The notes below the pieces were generated by a model. That model worked only from the letters and a program-made list of their open reading frames with translations, was not told the origin of the DNA and ran no database searches. From contig NZ_CP045488.1 in assembly GCF_009392895.1 (NCBI RefSeq), forward strand, positions 682,001 to 746,000: 64,000 bases of DNA, in the 5' to 3' direction. Each line of letters begins with the position of its first letter. Position 1 is the first letter of the stretch. The stretch comes from Natronorubrum aibiense (lineage in GTDB: Archaea > Halobacteriota > Halobacteria > Halobacteriales > Natrialbaceae). Below are positions 1 to 8,702 of the stretch, in pieces. Both the position numbers and the translations under genes were made by a program.

Positions 1-167
1 TAACAACAGGTGTAGTACTACTTTTTCTTTTCCCAAATACTGACAATCAAGATTGATACACATTCTGTCAATATGGTAAAAATATTTACAATAGGTGTTG
101 TAATTCCTTCTATCGTGATCTTTCCGTCGTGCCGGCTGGCAAACGGTGCCCGAACCACGATCAACCT
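1..167 (+). promoter_or_regulatory. AT-rich upstream region of the glucoamylase gene
   Basis: This stretch is far richer in A and T than the genes around it, with A/T-only runs such as AAAAATATTTA near position 78-88 that could hold a TATA-like box. No start site can be fixed. I see no gene in it; the long reading frame on the opposite strand is a shadow of the glucoamylase. Confidence 0.35.
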
Positions 168-3100
168 ATGACTATGAGAACGACGCTCAACGAGTACAAA
201 CACGACTGCAGAGCAGAGAATCGATATCCGGGCGAGCGGCGATCGACGAACGGCTACTTTACCGGCGACGAGGGGCGACTCGTCTACGTCGATCGCTCGG
301 GGTCGATCCGGGACTACTCCGCAGGGACCCTCGGACTGAACGGCATCGAACACTCCCGGTTCGGCGTTCAGATCGGCGAGGAATGCACCTGGCTCGACGA
401 GATGGACACAACGAAACAGGGGTACGACGGCGAAACAACGGTCGTTATCACCGAATACGACGCCGGTTCGATCACGCTTCGCCAGTACGATTACACGCTC
501 GAGCACGCCCACCTGACGCACTTCGAGCTGCGCGGGACGGGTTCGGAGCGTGCGAAACTCGTCGCCGCACTCACGTTCGCGCCGGATGGTCAGGAACGGA
601 GCGTCGGCCAGCTCCGTCACGAGGACGTCGTCGAGGTGTTCTATCACGACGAACACGATTACGTGACGGCGTCGACCGGCCTGGAGACCGTCGCCAGTCG
701 GACGGTCGGTGGCTTCGACGAACTGCTCGAGGACGAGCCGGTAGCCTACCCGGGCGATGTGAAAGCGAACGACGACCTCTCTGACACCGTCGTCGTCGCC
801 GCTCCATTCGACGACGAGGGGACGCTCGCACAGACGACGCTCGTTTCGCTCGTCGCAGACCACACCAAGACGGCTCGTGCAGACGCGCTCGCACATGTCA
901 GAGCATTTGCCGATCATTACCAGACCGATGGCCGGATCCGCGACCGGGCGAACGCCCACGGGACCTTCGAGGTGCCGGATCATCCACAGCAAGACGCCAT
1001 CCACACCGACTTGCGCACGCTGTCGCTGCTCACAGCGCCGACCGGTGCACGGATTAAGGGACCGGAGTACGACCCCTATCACGTCTACACCGGTGGCTAC
1101 GGCTACACCTGGTTCCGCGACGACGCCGAAATCGCGAGCCATCTGTTGCAGATCGACGAGACGTTCGATATCGGTCTCGCCGACGCACACGCCGACAGCG
1201 TCGCGTTCTACTGTCAGACCCAGCTTCCCGACGGGACCTGGCCACAGCGCGTCTGGGCCCACGACGGCTCGATCGCCCCCGGCTGGGCACACGATCGCGT
1301 CACCGGCGACGGTCCCGAGTACCAGCTCGACGCGAGTGCGAGCGTCCTCGCGTTCCTCGCGACCTACCTCCGGACGAAGACGCTCGAGCCGGACGAGATC
1401 ACGATGATCGAAAACACGATCGACACCGCGTTCGACGGCCTCGTCGACGCGCTCGAGCCGGACGGGCTGCCCGGCACCTGCCAGTGTCTCTGGGAGGACG
1501 AACTCGGCCGATTCACCCACACCGCCGCAGCCGTTCTCGAGGCGTTCGCGGCCGTCGCACGCGCACCCGTCGACGACGAGTTACAGGCACGAGCCGAAGA
1601 ACGCGCCACGGCAATCTACGAGGGGCTCGCCGAGCGCTGGACCGGGCGCGGCGTCTTCGCTCGCCAGCCGGGCGAGGACCGACTCGACGTGGGTACGCTG
1701 GCGCTCGTCAGCGCCCACCGCGAGTATGCGGCCGTCGTCGGCGGTCTCGACGCCGAGCGACTCGAGCGACTCGAGACTCACGTCGAGACGACGATCGACG
1801 GACTCGAGCGCGTGCCTGACGGTGCCGTCGCCGGTCTCCCTCGCTACGAGGGCGACGACTGGCGGCAGGACGAGCAAGACGAATCGAAGATCTGGCCGCT
1901 GGCGGTCTGCTGGGCCGCCCACGCGAGTGTCGAACTCGCCGACCTGCTCGAGGGGACAGCCCGGACCGACGAGACGACCGAGGGCTGGGTCGATCGAAGT
2001 CGGCAGTTGCTCGATCTGGTGTTGCCCGGTGGTGAACTCGTCCAAGAGTCGGGCTATCTCGCCGAACAGGTGTTCGACGCCGGCACCGCAGACAGCGCGA
2101 CGCCGTACGGCTGGGCCCACGCACTCCGATCGAGGACTGTTGCCACGCTCCAGGAGGCTGGCGTGACGACGGACGCGAGCATGATATCCGGGCCTGCCGC
2201 ACATTCCACGTGGACGACCGGCGAGACGTACGGAATCGGGACGGCCTGCGATCACGGCTCCGAGGATCCCTCGAAAGTGTGGTTTACGCTCACCGAAGGC
2301 GCGATGACCGAACCGCGATTCCCGCGGGTCGACCTTATGAACTTCCGAACCGTGGACTTCCTCATCGTCGACGCGGACGACGCGTCGACCTACACCGCCC
2401 GGACGCACAACGAACAGCGCACGGACGACGCACTCGAGAGCCTCGAGCGGTCCACGGAGATGGTCGGCACTGATGCACCGGTGTACCGGCAGACGATCAC
2501 CGAAACCGGTCGTGACGGCCACAAGTGGCAACTCATGGTGGAGTACGTCACTGATCCGGCCCACGACTCGATCCTGCTCAGCGTGAACTTCACCGCCACG
2601 GACGGCAACCAGTACGACATCTACGTCGTCGGCGACGCCGCACTCGCCGGCTACCTTCGGGGTACCGGTGCAGCCCGCATCGAAGACGGCAACGGCTACG
2701 CGCTGACGGCTCACGAGACGGGCGAGGCCGACGATCACGCTGTCGTCGATCCCGACGGCGAACCCTACAGCGTCGCGGCCGCACTCGCCTCCCGTCGCGG
2801 GTTCGACTGGGCCAGTGCCGACCGATCGTGGTCGAACGAACTCGCGCGGCTCTTCGTCGACGGCGAGACCGTCGAGGCGAGTGTGGAAACCGGTCCCGGA
2901 CACAGCGTTCTCGTCGGTCGGCTCGGAAACGAGGTGAGCTCGATCGCGGACACCGTCGCACTCGGTTTCGCCGAGGATGGCGATACCGAGACGGCACTCG
3001 CCGATGCGAACGAGACCCTCGATCGCGGCTACGTCGACGTTCGAGACGAGTACGTCGAGGGATGGCAGTCGTATCTCTCCACGTTCTCCCTCCCTGCCGC

Positions 3101-4652
3101 CGTCGCCGACGAGCCCGCCCTCGCAGACCAGTATCGGGCCGCGATGATGGTCCTGAAAGCTGTCGAAGACAAGACGTTCATCGGTGCCGGAATCGCCAGT
3201 CCGTCGGTCCCCTGGGGCGACGGTGAGAACGCTGAACACCCCCGCGATTTCGGGTACAACTTCTCGTGGGCGCGGGACCTCTACCAAGTGTTCACCGCGC
3301 TCCGGGCTGCTGGCGACGTCGAGAGTGCCCGCGAAGCGCTGGAGTACATTTACACCTACCAGCAACGGGACAACGGGTTCCTCCCGCAGAACACTTACCT
3401 CGACGGACGGACTCGCTGGGGCGGCGAACAGCTCGACAACATCGCGTTCCCCTCCGTGATGGCCTACCAGCTCGTCGAGCATCACGGGATCGACTTCGAG
3501 AGCGTCGAGTACGACTACGAAACCGTCCGTCGCTCCGTCGAGTATCTGCTCCGATCAGGCCCCCACAGCGGCCAGGAGCGGTGGGAGGAGGAGGCCGGCT
3601 ATTCCCCGAGTACGATCGCCGCCGAGATCGCCGGCATCGCGTGTGCGGCCCCGCTTGCCGACGCCGAGGGCGAACGCGCCGACGCGCTGACGTACCTCGC
3701 TCACGCCGACGACTGGCGCGTGCGCGTCGACGACTGGTGCGCGACGGAGACCGGAATCGAGCGATACGAGCAGACACCCTACTACGTTCGTGTGACTCGG
3801 AACGGTAACCCGGAGGACGGGATGCGACGCGAACTCGCCAACAACGGCCCCACGCTCGACGAGCGAGCGATCATCGACGCCGGCTTCCTCGAACTCGTCC
3901 GGCTCGGTATCCGCGACCCACACGAGGAGATCATCGAGAACTCCGTCGCGGTCGTCGACGAGACGATTCGCGTCGAGACACCCTACGGCCCGGCCTGGTA
4001 CCGCTACAACGGCGATGGCTACGGCGAAGTCGGCGAGGACGAACCCGACGAGGGCGGACCCTGGACGCTCGAGGCCCGGGGCAGCGGCCGACTGTGGCCG
4101 ATCTTCACCGGCGAACGCGCCGAGTACGAACTGCTCGCCGGCACTGAGGACGGCCCCCTCGCTCCGGACGCCCTGCTCGAGACGATGTGTGGGTTCGCGA
4201 ACTCCGGACGGATGATCCCCGAACAGGTCTGGGACCGGGAGTATCCGACCGAGTACGGCTGGGAGTTCGGCGAAGGCACCGGCTCGGCGACACCGCTGGC
4301 CTGGAGTATGGCTCAGTTCGTCCGCCTGTCACACGCGATCGATGCCGGCTCCCCCGTCGAGACGCCGCGGTTCATCGCACAGCGCTACGAGGACGGTGCG
4401 CCGACCGCCCCGTCGCTCTCGATCGAGGACGTGACCGTCACTGACGACACCGTGACGATCATCGGTGAGAGCGACGGCGACGAACTACTCTGCTGGCTGC
4501 CCGACGGCCACGAGACGATCGAACTCACGGACGGTGCGTTCGAGACCACACTCGACGCCGGCGAAGCGGACTACGTCCAGGTGATCGCAGCGACCGACGA
4601 CGACGACCTCGTCGACGTCGGGACCGCCCTTGAGACGGTGTGGGTGAGCTGA
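168..4652 (+). CDS. double-domain GH15 glucoamylase / glucodextranase-like protein
   Basis: Predicted to release glucose from the ends of alpha-glucans (starch, glycogen, maltodextrins). About 1494 residues. The first half is a GH15 unit with a YTWFRDD motif near residue 312, a general-acid region LWEDE near 441 and a base region AEQVFD near 632. A beta-rich segment at about 683-960 (ETYGIGTACDHGSEDP) resembles the N-terminal domain of bacterial glucodextranases. A second GH15 barrel follows, with NFSWARDLY near 1030, RWEEE near 1137 and PEQVWD near 1351, then a small beta domain from about 1412. Both halves keep candidate catalytic acids. Start: GTG at 129 is possible, but ATG at 168 or 174 fits the domain start better. 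No signal peptide is seen, so it is probably cytoplasmic. malQ follows one base after the stop, implying one transcript. Family is secure; two active sites is inference. Confidence 0.85.
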   Translation: MTMRTTLNEYKHDCRAENRYPGERRSTNGYFTGDEGRLVYVDRSGSIRDYSAGTLGLNGIEHSRFGVQIGEECTWLDEMDTTKQGYDGETTVVITEYDAGSITLRQYDYTLEHAHLTHFELRGTGSERAKLVAALTFAPDGQERSVGQLRHEDVVEVFYHDEHDYVTASTGLETVASRTVGGFDELLEDEPVAYPGDVKANDDLSDTVVVAAPFDDEGTLAQTTLVSLVADHTKTARADALAHVRAFADHYQTDGRIRDRANAHGTFEVPDHPQQDAIHTDLRTLSLLTAPTGARIKGPEYDPYHVYTGGYGYTWFRDDAEIASHLLQIDETFDIGLADAHADSVAFYCQTQLPDGTWPQRVWAHDGSIAPGWAHDRVTGDGPEYQLDASASVLAFLATYLRTKTLEPDEITMIENTIDTAFDGLVDALEPDGLPGTCQCLWEDELGRFTHTAAAVLEAFAAVARAPVDDELQARAEERATAIYEGLAERWTGRGVFARQPGEDRLDVGTLALVSAHREYAAVVGGLDAERLERLETHVETTIDGLERVPDGAVAGLPRYEGDDWRQDEQDESKIWPLAVCWAAHASVELADLLEGTARTDETTEGWVDRSRQLLDLVLPGGELVQESGYLAEQVFDAGTADSATPYGWAHALRSRTVATLQEAGVTTDASMISGPAAHSTWTTGETYGIGTACDHGSEDPSKVWFTLTEGAMTEPRFPRVDLMNFRTVDFLIVDADDASTYTARTHNEQRTDDALESLERSTEMVGTDAPVYRQTITETGRDGHKWQLMVEYVTDPAHDSILLSVNFTATDGNQYDIYVVGDAALAGYLRGTGAARIEDGNGYALTAHETGEADDHAVVDPDGEPYSVAAALASRRGFDWASADRSWSNELARLFVDGETVEASVETGPGHSVLVGRLGNEVSSIADTVALGFAEDGDTETALADANETLDRGYVDVRDEYVEGWQSYLSTFSLPAAVADEPALADQYRAAMMVLKAVEDKTFIGAGIASPSVPWGDGENAEHPRDFGYNFSWARDLYQVFTALRAAGDVESAREALEYIYTYQQRDNGFLPQNTYLDGRTRWGGEQLDNIAFPSVMAYQLVEHHGIDFESVEYDYETVRRSVEYLLRSGPHSGQERWEEEAGYSPSTIAAEIAGIACAAPLADAEGERADALTYLAHADDWRVRVDDWCATETGIERYEQTPYYVRVTRNGNPEDGMRRELANNGPTLDERAIIDAGFLELVRLGIRDPHEEIIENSVAVVDETIRVETPYGPAWYRYNGDGYGEVGEDEPDEGGPWTLEARGSGRLWPIFTGERAEYELLAGTEDGPLAPDALLETMCGFANSGRMIPEQVWDREYPTEYGWEFGEGTGSATPLAWSMAQFVRLSHAIDAGSPVETPRFIAQRYEDGAPTAPSLSIEDVTVTDDTVTIIGESDGDELLCWLPDGHETIELTDGAFETTLDAGEADYVQVIAATDDDDLVDVGTALETVWVS

Positions 4653-4653
4653 T

Positions 4654-6180
4654 ATGGCTGCTTTCGACCGACGGAGCGGGGTGTTCTGTCACCCGACGGC
4701 GCTCCCCGGACCACACGGCATCGGCTCGATCGGTGCGCCTGCCCGGTCGTTCGTCGAGACGATCGCGGCGGCGGGCCAGTCACTCTGGCAGCTCTGTCCG
4801 CTCGGACCGACCGTCGGCATCCACGGCGACTCGCCGTACCAGTCGTCTTCGTCGTTTGCCCTCTCGCCGCTTCTGATCGATCTCGAGGCCCTCAACGAGC
4901 GCGGCCTGCTCACCGACGACGCGCTCGAGCCCGATCCCGAACTCGATCACGAACTCACCGACGACCGGGTCGCATACGACGCTGTCCGGTCGTTCAAAAC
5001 GTCGCGGCTTCGTGTGGCGTTCGAGACGTTCGAGCGCGAACAGCCACCCGACCTGGTAGACGGTCTCGAGCAGTTTCGGGCGGAATCGACCTGGCTCGAG
5101 GAGTACGCCCATTTCGCGGCGCTGAAAGCCGACTTCGACCGTCAGGCGTGGCTCGACTGGCCGGAGCCGATCCGGCTGCGCGACCCTGACGCACTCGAGC
5201 GCTCGTGCGAACAGCGAGCGAGCGACATCCGGTATCACGCGTTCGTCCAGTATCTGGCTGCCGAACAGTGGACCGAGCTTCGGGATCACGCCGCAGCCCA
5301 CGGCGTCGAGATCGTCGGCGATCTCCCGATCTACGTCGCACTCGACAGCGCCGACGTCTGGGCCAACCCCGACATCTTCGAACTCGAAGACCACGGCACC
5401 CCTGCCGTGGTCTCCGGCGTGCCGCCCGGGGGCGGGGGCGAGACCGACGGACAGAAGTGGGGGAACCCGGTCTACGACTGGGACCGGCTCGCTGAAACCA
5501 GCTACGAGTGGTGGGTCGATCGATTCGAACGACTGTTCGAGTTGGTCGACATCGCCCGGCTGGACCACTTCCTCGCGTTCGATCGCTACTGGGCGATTCC
5601 AGCCGACGCGCCGGCCCACGAGGGCGAGTGGCGCGACGGTCCCGGTCGCGAGCTGTTTGAGACCGTCGCGGACGGCTGCGACGAACTGCCGCTGATCGCG
5701 GAGGATCTGGGTCACCTCACCGACGGTGTGGAGCGACTCCGGCAGTCGATCGGCGCACCTGGAATGCGCGTCCTCCAGTACGCAGACTGGTGTACCGAGG
5801 ACCATCGCTATCAGCCCCACGTCTATCCCGAGGACAGCGTCGCCTACCCGGCTACGCACGACACGAATACAGTCGTCGGCTGGTACGAATCGGTCGACGG
5901 CGAGCAACGTGACTGTCTGCACTACTACCTCTCTACGGATGGTCACGAGATCCACTGGGAGTTCCTCGAGGCAGCCTGGGAGAGTGACGCGGTCTTCGCG
6001 ATCACCCCGCTTCCGGACCTCTACGGACTCGACGGCGAGGCGCGGTTCAACACGCCCGGCACCGCCGACGGGAACTGGGACTGGCGTCTTTCGACCGATC
6101 GACTCGAGTCGTTCCCCACAGCTCGGCTGCGCGAGCTGACGGCTCGAACCGATCGGCTCGACGAGACGACGTCTCACTGA
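4654..6180 (+). CDS. malQ: 4-alpha-glucanotransferase (amylomaltase, GH77)
   Basis: Transfers alpha-1,4-glucan segments between maltodextrins (disproportionation). The 508-residue length is normal for GH77. Visible signatures are the nucleophile motif RLDHF near residue 304, the acid/base AEDLG near 350, and the third carboxylate in THDT near 403. The N-terminal SGVFCHPTALPGPHGIGSIG stretch is also typical. It starts one base after the glucoamylase stop, so the two enzymes are almost surely made together: this one lengthens or shortens dextrins and the glucoamylase trims them to glucose. No membrane segment or signal peptide is seen, so the pathway looks cytoplasmic, for internal glycogen or imported dextrins. 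Confidence 0.93.
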   Translation: MAAFDRRSGVFCHPTALPGPHGIGSIGAPARSFVETIAAAGQSLWQLCPLGPTVGIHGDSPYQSSSSFALSPLLIDLEALNERGLLTDDALEPDPELDHELTDDRVAYDAVRSFKTSRLRVAFETFEREQPPDLVDGLEQFRAESTWLEEYAHFAALKADFDRQAWLDWPEPIRLRDPDALERSCEQRASDIRYHAFVQYLAAEQWTELRDHAAAHGVEIVGDLPIYVALDSADVWANPDIFELEDHGTPAVVSGVPPGGGGETDGQKWGNPVYDWDRLAETSYEWWVDRFERLFELVDIARLDHFLAFDRYWAIPADAPAHEGEWRDGPGRELFETVADGCDELPLIAEDLGHLTDGVERLRQSIGAPGMRVLQYADWCTEDHRYQPHVYPEDSVAYPATHDTNTVVGWYESVDGEQRDCLHYYLSTDGHEIHWEFLEAAWESDAVFAITPLPDLYGLDGEARFNTPGTADGNWDWRLSTDRLESFPTARLRELTARTDRLDETTSH

Positions 6181-6279
6181 ATGGTCTAGTCGCCGCTTCA
6201 AACAGTGATCGCGAAGTGTCGATCCACTCGAGAACGAAGATCGGCCGTTTCGGACGGAAGACTGGCAGTCAGTGCCGGC

Positions 6280-6304
6280 GTGCCCGCGGCTGTCCTGCGG
6301 GCAC
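6280..6304. terminator. hairpin between convergent genes
   Basis: GTGCCCGC and GCGGGCAC form an 8-bp perfect stem around a 9-nt loop, between the stop codons of malQ and the convergent TrpD2-like gene. There is no clear T-run directly after it, so a role in ending transcription is only a guess. Confidence 0.35.
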
Positions 6305-6331
6305 ACCGGAAACTCGAGACAGCAGCCCGTC

Positions 6332-7402
6332 TCAGTAGTCGCGAAGGGCCTCGAGGACCGCTTCGGCGCTCCCGTCTGCAATCACGTCGCGAGCCGTCTC
6401 GAGTCCCTCCTCAAGCGAGTCGACGTCTTGGCGGGCATACATCCGGAACGCGCCGTTGAGCGCGATGGCGTCGGCGAACTCGTCGTCGCGCTCGCCGGCG
6501 AGGACGGCTTCGGTGATCGACGCCGAATCCGCGGTGACGTCGTCGACCTCGAGGTCTTCGTTTTCCATTTCCATGCCGTACTCGGCGGTTTCGATCTCGT
6601 AGTCCTCGAGTGCCTCGTTGCCTTCGTCCCACTCGGCGACTTTCGTGTAGCCGGGGCGGATGTCGTCGTAGCCCTCCATTCCCTGGAAGAAGATCGCCCG
6701 CGAGAATTCGAGTTGGTCGCTTGCTTCGATGAGGTCGCTCATCTTCTTTGCGAACGCGAGGTGGTAGAACGAGCCGAGATGGACGTCGGCGTTTGCGGGG
6801 TTGGCGACCGTCTCGATCGTGTTGACGAACGTGCGCACGCCCATCTGGTCACGTCGTTCGTAGAGGTCCAGAATGCCGGGGTTGAACGCGGGCTGGTAGT
6901 AGAAGCCGAAGCCCGTCTCGTCGACCATGTCGGCGCTTTCGGTTGGCTCGAGTTCCGTCCGCACGCCGAGTTCGTCCAGCACGTGTTTGTACGCCGTGGC
7001 CTTCTGGGTGGGGACCCGATCGCCGGAGTGAACGACGACCGGCGTGCCCGCGGCGGCGGCGACGAGTCCGGCACCGACGCCGAGGACGGCCGAGGAGTGT
7101 TTGCCGTCGTAGTTCGCCCCGCAGTCGACTGGATCGACCTCGGGTTCTGCGGTGACGACCGATTCCTCGCGCATAACGTCGGTGTAGGCCGCCAGCTCCT
7201 CGGGAGTGTTTCGCTTCCAGCGGTTCGCCAGCCAGAACGCCCCGAGCGTCGTCTCGTCTGGTTCGCCGGCCAGAATGCGCTGGAATGCCTCTCGAGCCTG
7301 CGCGTGCGTCATGTCGTCGGCGGACTTGGGACCGGACCCGACGATTTCGGTCATCAGCCGTTTGAGCGGCCACTCGCCGAACTCCTGGGATGCCTGCGCC
7401 AT
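6332..7402 (-). CDS. anthranilate phosphoribosyltransferase-like protein (TrpD2 type)
   Basis: About 356 residues with the fold of the TrpD / nucleoside phosphorylase class III family: a helical N-terminal domain (KRLMTEIVGSG, LAGEPDETTLGAFWLANR) followed by an alpha/beta domain. The PRPP loop that reads GTGGD in true TrpD is here CGANYDGK, and the following KHG-type motif is VVVHSGDRVPTQ. The usual anthranilate enzyme activity is therefore doubtful; proteins of this divergent group have been called TrpD2 or YbiB, and the E. coli member binds nucleic acid. No other trp gene is nearby. Start taken at the ATG of MAQASQEFG; an in-frame codon nine residues earlier is possible. Convergent with malQ. 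Confidence 0.75.
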   Translation of the reverse strand: MAQASQEFGEWPLKRLMTEIVGSGPKSADDMTHAQAREAFQRILAGEPDETTLGAFWLANRWKRNTPEELAAYTDVMREESVVTAEPEVDPVDCGANYDGKHSSAVLGVGAGLVAAAAGTPVVVHSGDRVPTQKATAYKHVLDELGVRTELEPTESADMVDETGFGFYYQPAFNPGILDLYERRDQMGVRTFVNTIETVANPANADVHLGSFYHLAFAKKMSDLIEASDQLEFSRAIFFQGMEGYDDIRPGYTKVAEWDEGNEALEDYEIETAEYGMEMENEDLEVDDVTADSASITEAVLAGERDDEFADAIALNGAFRMYARQDVDSLEEGLETARDVIADGSAEAVLEALRDY

Positions 7403-7537
7403 GCGCGTGGGTTTGGAGGGACCGGCCAAAAGCCTCCCGTTTCCGGTGACGATGAAACCTGCAAATGACGGGTTTGACCGCGAGTTCCGACACTCAAAGC
7501 CGAAAACGATACAGGCGGCATCTCCCTAGGTCCGCCA

Positions 7538-8629
7538 ATGAGCAGCCTTTCGGGGGAGTGGCGCGAGGCCATCGACGACGTCGACGCAGCGATCATCGAC
7601 GGCTACCAGAGCGGTGTGCCCATCGAGGAACGCCCGTTCCGTCGCATCGGGTCGGACCTCGACATCGACGAGACGGACGCACTTGAGCGAGTCCGTCGAC
7701 TGCGCGAATCGGGCATCGTCCGCCGGTTCGGCGCCGTCCTCAACCCGCCAGTGATCGGGTCGTCGACATTGGCCGCCGTACAGGCACCCGAGGATCGATT
7801 CGACGAGATTGCGGCGATCATCAACGAGTACCGGCAGGTCAACCACAACTACGCCCGCGATCACGAGTGGAACATGTGGTTCGTCGTCACCGCCGGCTCC
7901 CGGGAACGGCGCGACGAGATCCTCGCCGAGATCGAAGCGCGAACCGGCTGTGCCGTCCTCAACCTGCCGATGCTGACCGACTACTACATCAACCTCGAGT
8001 TCCCCGTCGTCAACAGCGATCGGTTCGCCCGGGAGAGTACGAATCACCAGTCCGCGGACGCGATGACCGGTGACGCCATGGGCCGATCCGTCGACGACGG
8101 CACCGACGCCTCGGCGACCCACATCAGCGAGGAGGCGACCGGTGACCTCTCCGCGTTCGAGGCCGACCTCCTACTTGCGATTCAGGACGGCTTCCCGCTC
8201 TCGAAAACGCCCTATCGGGAGATCGCCGACGAGCTCGAGGTGGACGTCGACGATGTCCTCGAGGCGATCGAGCGACTCACGGAAGCCGGCTGTATCAAGC
8301 GCATCGGCTGCGTCGTCAACCACGTCGTCACCGGCTTCGACTCGAACTGTATGGTCGTCTGGGACGTCCCGGACGACCAGTTAGACGAGAGGGGTCAGCG
8401 GGCAGGTGGCCTCCCCTACGTCACGCTCTGCTACCACCGTCCCCGACGTCCCGAGCAGGACTGGTCGTACAACCTGTTTACCATGATCCACGGCCGCGAC
8501 GCCGACGCCGTCGACGCCAAAATCGACGAACTCGCGTCCGAGTATCTCCCCGTCGAACACCAGCGACTCTACTCCACGGAAACACTGAAGCAGACAGGGG
8601 CACGCTACGAAGATCTGGTCGGCAACTGA
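7538..8629 (+). CDS. siroheme decarboxylase, AhbA-AhbB fusion (Lrp/AsnC-like)
   Basis: Predicted to convert siroheme to didecarboxysiroheme in the alternative (siroheme-dependent) heme pathway of archaea. The 363-residue protein has two halves, each with a winged-helix segment (about 15-60 and 205-255) and an AsnC-like alpha/beta domain. The first half carries RRFGAVLNP and HNYARDHEWNMWF (near 103-115), the AhbA/NirDL-type signature. The second carries CIKRIGCVVNH, LCYHRP (near 297) and YNLFTMIHG (near 311), the AhbB type. AhbA and AhbB are often separate genes; here they are fused through an acidic linker at about 165-205. Many databases would label it an AsnC regulator, but the conserved active-site motifs argue for the enzyme. 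Confidence 0.8.
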   Translation: MSSLSGEWREAIDDVDAAIIDGYQSGVPIEERPFRRIGSDLDIDETDALERVRRLRESGIVRRFGAVLNPPVIGSSTLAAVQAPEDRFDEIAAIINEYRQVNHNYARDHEWNMWFVVTAGSRERRDEILAEIEARTGCAVLNLPMLTDYYINLEFPVVNSDRFARESTNHQSADAMTGDAMGRSVDDGTDASATHISEEATGDLSAFEADLLLAIQDGFPLSKTPYREIADELEVDVDDVLEAIERLTEAGCIKRIGCVVNHVVTGFDSNCMVVWDVPDDQLDERGQRAGGLPYVTLCYHRPRRPEQDWSYNLFTMIHGRDADAVDAKIDELASEYLPVEHQRLYSTETLKQTGARYEDLVGN

Positions 8630-8671
8630 CTATCCGGCATACCACTCGAGCGACGACGAGACGGGGCGTAC

Positions 8672-8702
8672 GCTTATCGACTTCGGCGGTGTCACTCGCC
8701 GT
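8672..8702 (+). promoter_or_regulatory. TATA-like box of chrA, leaderless start
   Basis: GCTTATCGA at 8672-8680 is centred about 28 bases before the GTG at 8703. This is the usual distance from TATA box to transcription start in haloarchaea. It supports both the GTG start and a leaderless mRNA. Confidence 0.4.

Noticed and set aside
18-1520. Long open frame on the minus strand opposite the glucoamylase
   Set aside because: It is a shadow of the real gene: high GC and codon bias keep the opposite frame open. Its translation has no family features. The same holds for 1581-3485, 4780-6381 and 46208-47335 on the minus strand.
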